Under the pieces are notes generated by a model. That model was given only the letters and a program-made list of their open reading frames with translations, did no database searches and was not told where the DNA came from. From Methanosarcinales archaeon (GTDB lineage: Archaea > Halobacteriota > Syntropharchaeia > Alkanophagales > Methanospirareceae), in NCBI GenBank assembly GCA_025464645.1, contig JAODGF010000112.1:1-14138 (forward strand): a stretch of DNA of 14,138 nucleotides, in the 5' to 3' direction. The translations under genes were made by a program, and so were the position numbers. Position 1 is the stretch's first letter, and every line of letters starts with the position of its first letter. Shown here in pieces: positions 13,817-14,138 of the stretch.

Positions 13817-14107
13817 CTATTCCTCCACCTCCTCAACCATCGTTATTACGCCTCGCGGGCACTCATGTGCGCAGATTCCACATCCCTTGCAATAATACAA
13901 GTCGGCTTCAAAAAAACCATCTTCAGTCTCCTCAATGCACGCCTCCGGGCAGTAGATATAACATATCCCGCATTTTATGCACCGCTCATTCTCTCGCACT
14001 GGTCTCTCCGAGCGCCAATCACCTGTTTTATACGCCGATGCACTTCCAGGCTCTGTAACCACAGCACCGATTTCCAAATCTTTCCAGCCTATTTTTTCTC
14101 CACTCAT
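13817..14107 (-). CDS. porD: Pyruvate:ferredoxin oxidoreductase delta subunit (2x[4Fe-4S] ferredoxin)
   Basis: A 96-residue protein with two complete cluster motifs: C43, C46, C49, C53 (CIKCGICYIYCPEACI) and C73, C76, C79, C83 (CKGCGICAHECPRGVI). The N-terminal 40 residues (WKDLEIGAVVTEPGSA, then YKTGDWRSERPV) are the PorD-specific extension that docks to the other subunits. The complex makes acetyl-CoA from pyruvate or the reverse, passing electrons to ferredoxin. The gene starts 2 bases after the end of a preceding frame that fits porC, which is the usual gamma-delta order. It is the only intact gene here ending in TAG. A 2-oxoacid oxidoreductase of another specificity is possible but the N-terminus favours pyruvate. 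Confidence 0.9.
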   Translation of the reverse strand: MSGEKIGWKDLEIGAVVTEPGSASAYKTGDWRSERPVRENERCIKCGICYIYCPEACIEETEDGFFEADLYYCKGCGICAHECPRGVITMVEEVEE

Positions 14108-14109
14108 TT

Positions 14110-14138
14110 TTAGCTCACCACCGTTTCTTCATACGCTT
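14110..14138 (-). CDS. Last codons of an upstream gene, probably porC (gamma subunit)
   Basis: In the frame ending at TAA 14110-14112 the - strand reads A-Y-E-E-T-V-V-S before leaving the window. A-Y-E-E-(V/T) is a common end of the gamma subunit, and porC usually precedes porD with a few bases between. Only eight codons are visible, so the name rests on context. Confidence 0.45.

Noticed and set aside
13654..13836. 60-codon ORF on - over the inverted-repeat block
   Set aside because: It overlaps the porD 3' end and its sequence is simply a translation of the hairpin-rich element; no coding character beyond that.
1..14138. tRNA, rRNA, CRISPR array, prophage attachment site
   Set aside because: No T-loop/anticodon-stem pattern, no regularly spaced direct repeats and no integrase were seen. 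GGGTTCGAA near 2430 lies inside the dehydrogenase gene without tRNA arms.

Overview
The window looks like chromosomal DNA of a euryarchaeon from the methanogen / Archaeoglobus / ANME side of the tree. The markers are a (broken) O-phosphoseryl-tRNA synthetase gene of the SepRS type, a stand-alone TRAM-domain protein, a PAC2-family protein, a four-subunit-type PorD ferredoxin, a two-subunit-type fumarase alpha chain, and archaeal TATA-like promoters. Repeated signs of remnant transposases and a PKD/lamin-tail surface protein would fit an ANME-1-like or Methanosarcinales-like genome, but the exact lineage is inference.

Left part (1-5640) is compact and housekeeping. A + strand cluster holds the end of an acylphosphatase, an overlapping coiled-coil protein, a PAC2-family protein and an alkaline-phosphatase-superfamily enzyme. 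It meets, with a 4-base overlap, a - strand cluster reading zinc-ribbon microprotein, unknown 157-residue protein, glutamate 5-kinase (proB) and an isopropylmalate/isocitrate-type dehydrogenase. A TRAM-domain gene is divergent from the zinc-ribbon gene and is preceded by a good promoter and a strong Shine-Dalgarno.

The middle (about 5640-10320) is a decayed accessory zone. It contains a 3' fragment of an IS1634-like transposase, a broken PKD + lamin-tail surface-protein gene (in-frame TAG, one-base frameshift, missing 5' end), a SepRS gene that lost about 230 internal residues and its C-terminus, and a second transposase remnant of a different type. Between the wrecks sits an apparently intact two-gene unit (7842-9319): a four-helix membrane protein carrying a bacterial-Ig-like (Big-1) fold that seems to be split by a helical insert, and a single-pass protein with an Ig-like exterior domain. 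This pair is the best candidate for something undescribed.

The right part (10320-14138) returns to housekeeping: a TrmJ-like tRNA 2'-O-methyltransferase on -, fumarase alpha on +, exodeoxyribonuclease VII small subunit on -, anthranilate phosphoribosyltransferase on +, and porD with the last codons of porC on -. The 350-base gap between trpD and porD holds a methyltransferase fragment and a compact set of inverted repeats that could fold as RNA. No tRNA, rRNA or CRISPR array was seen. All family calls are from reading the proteins by eye; no search was run.
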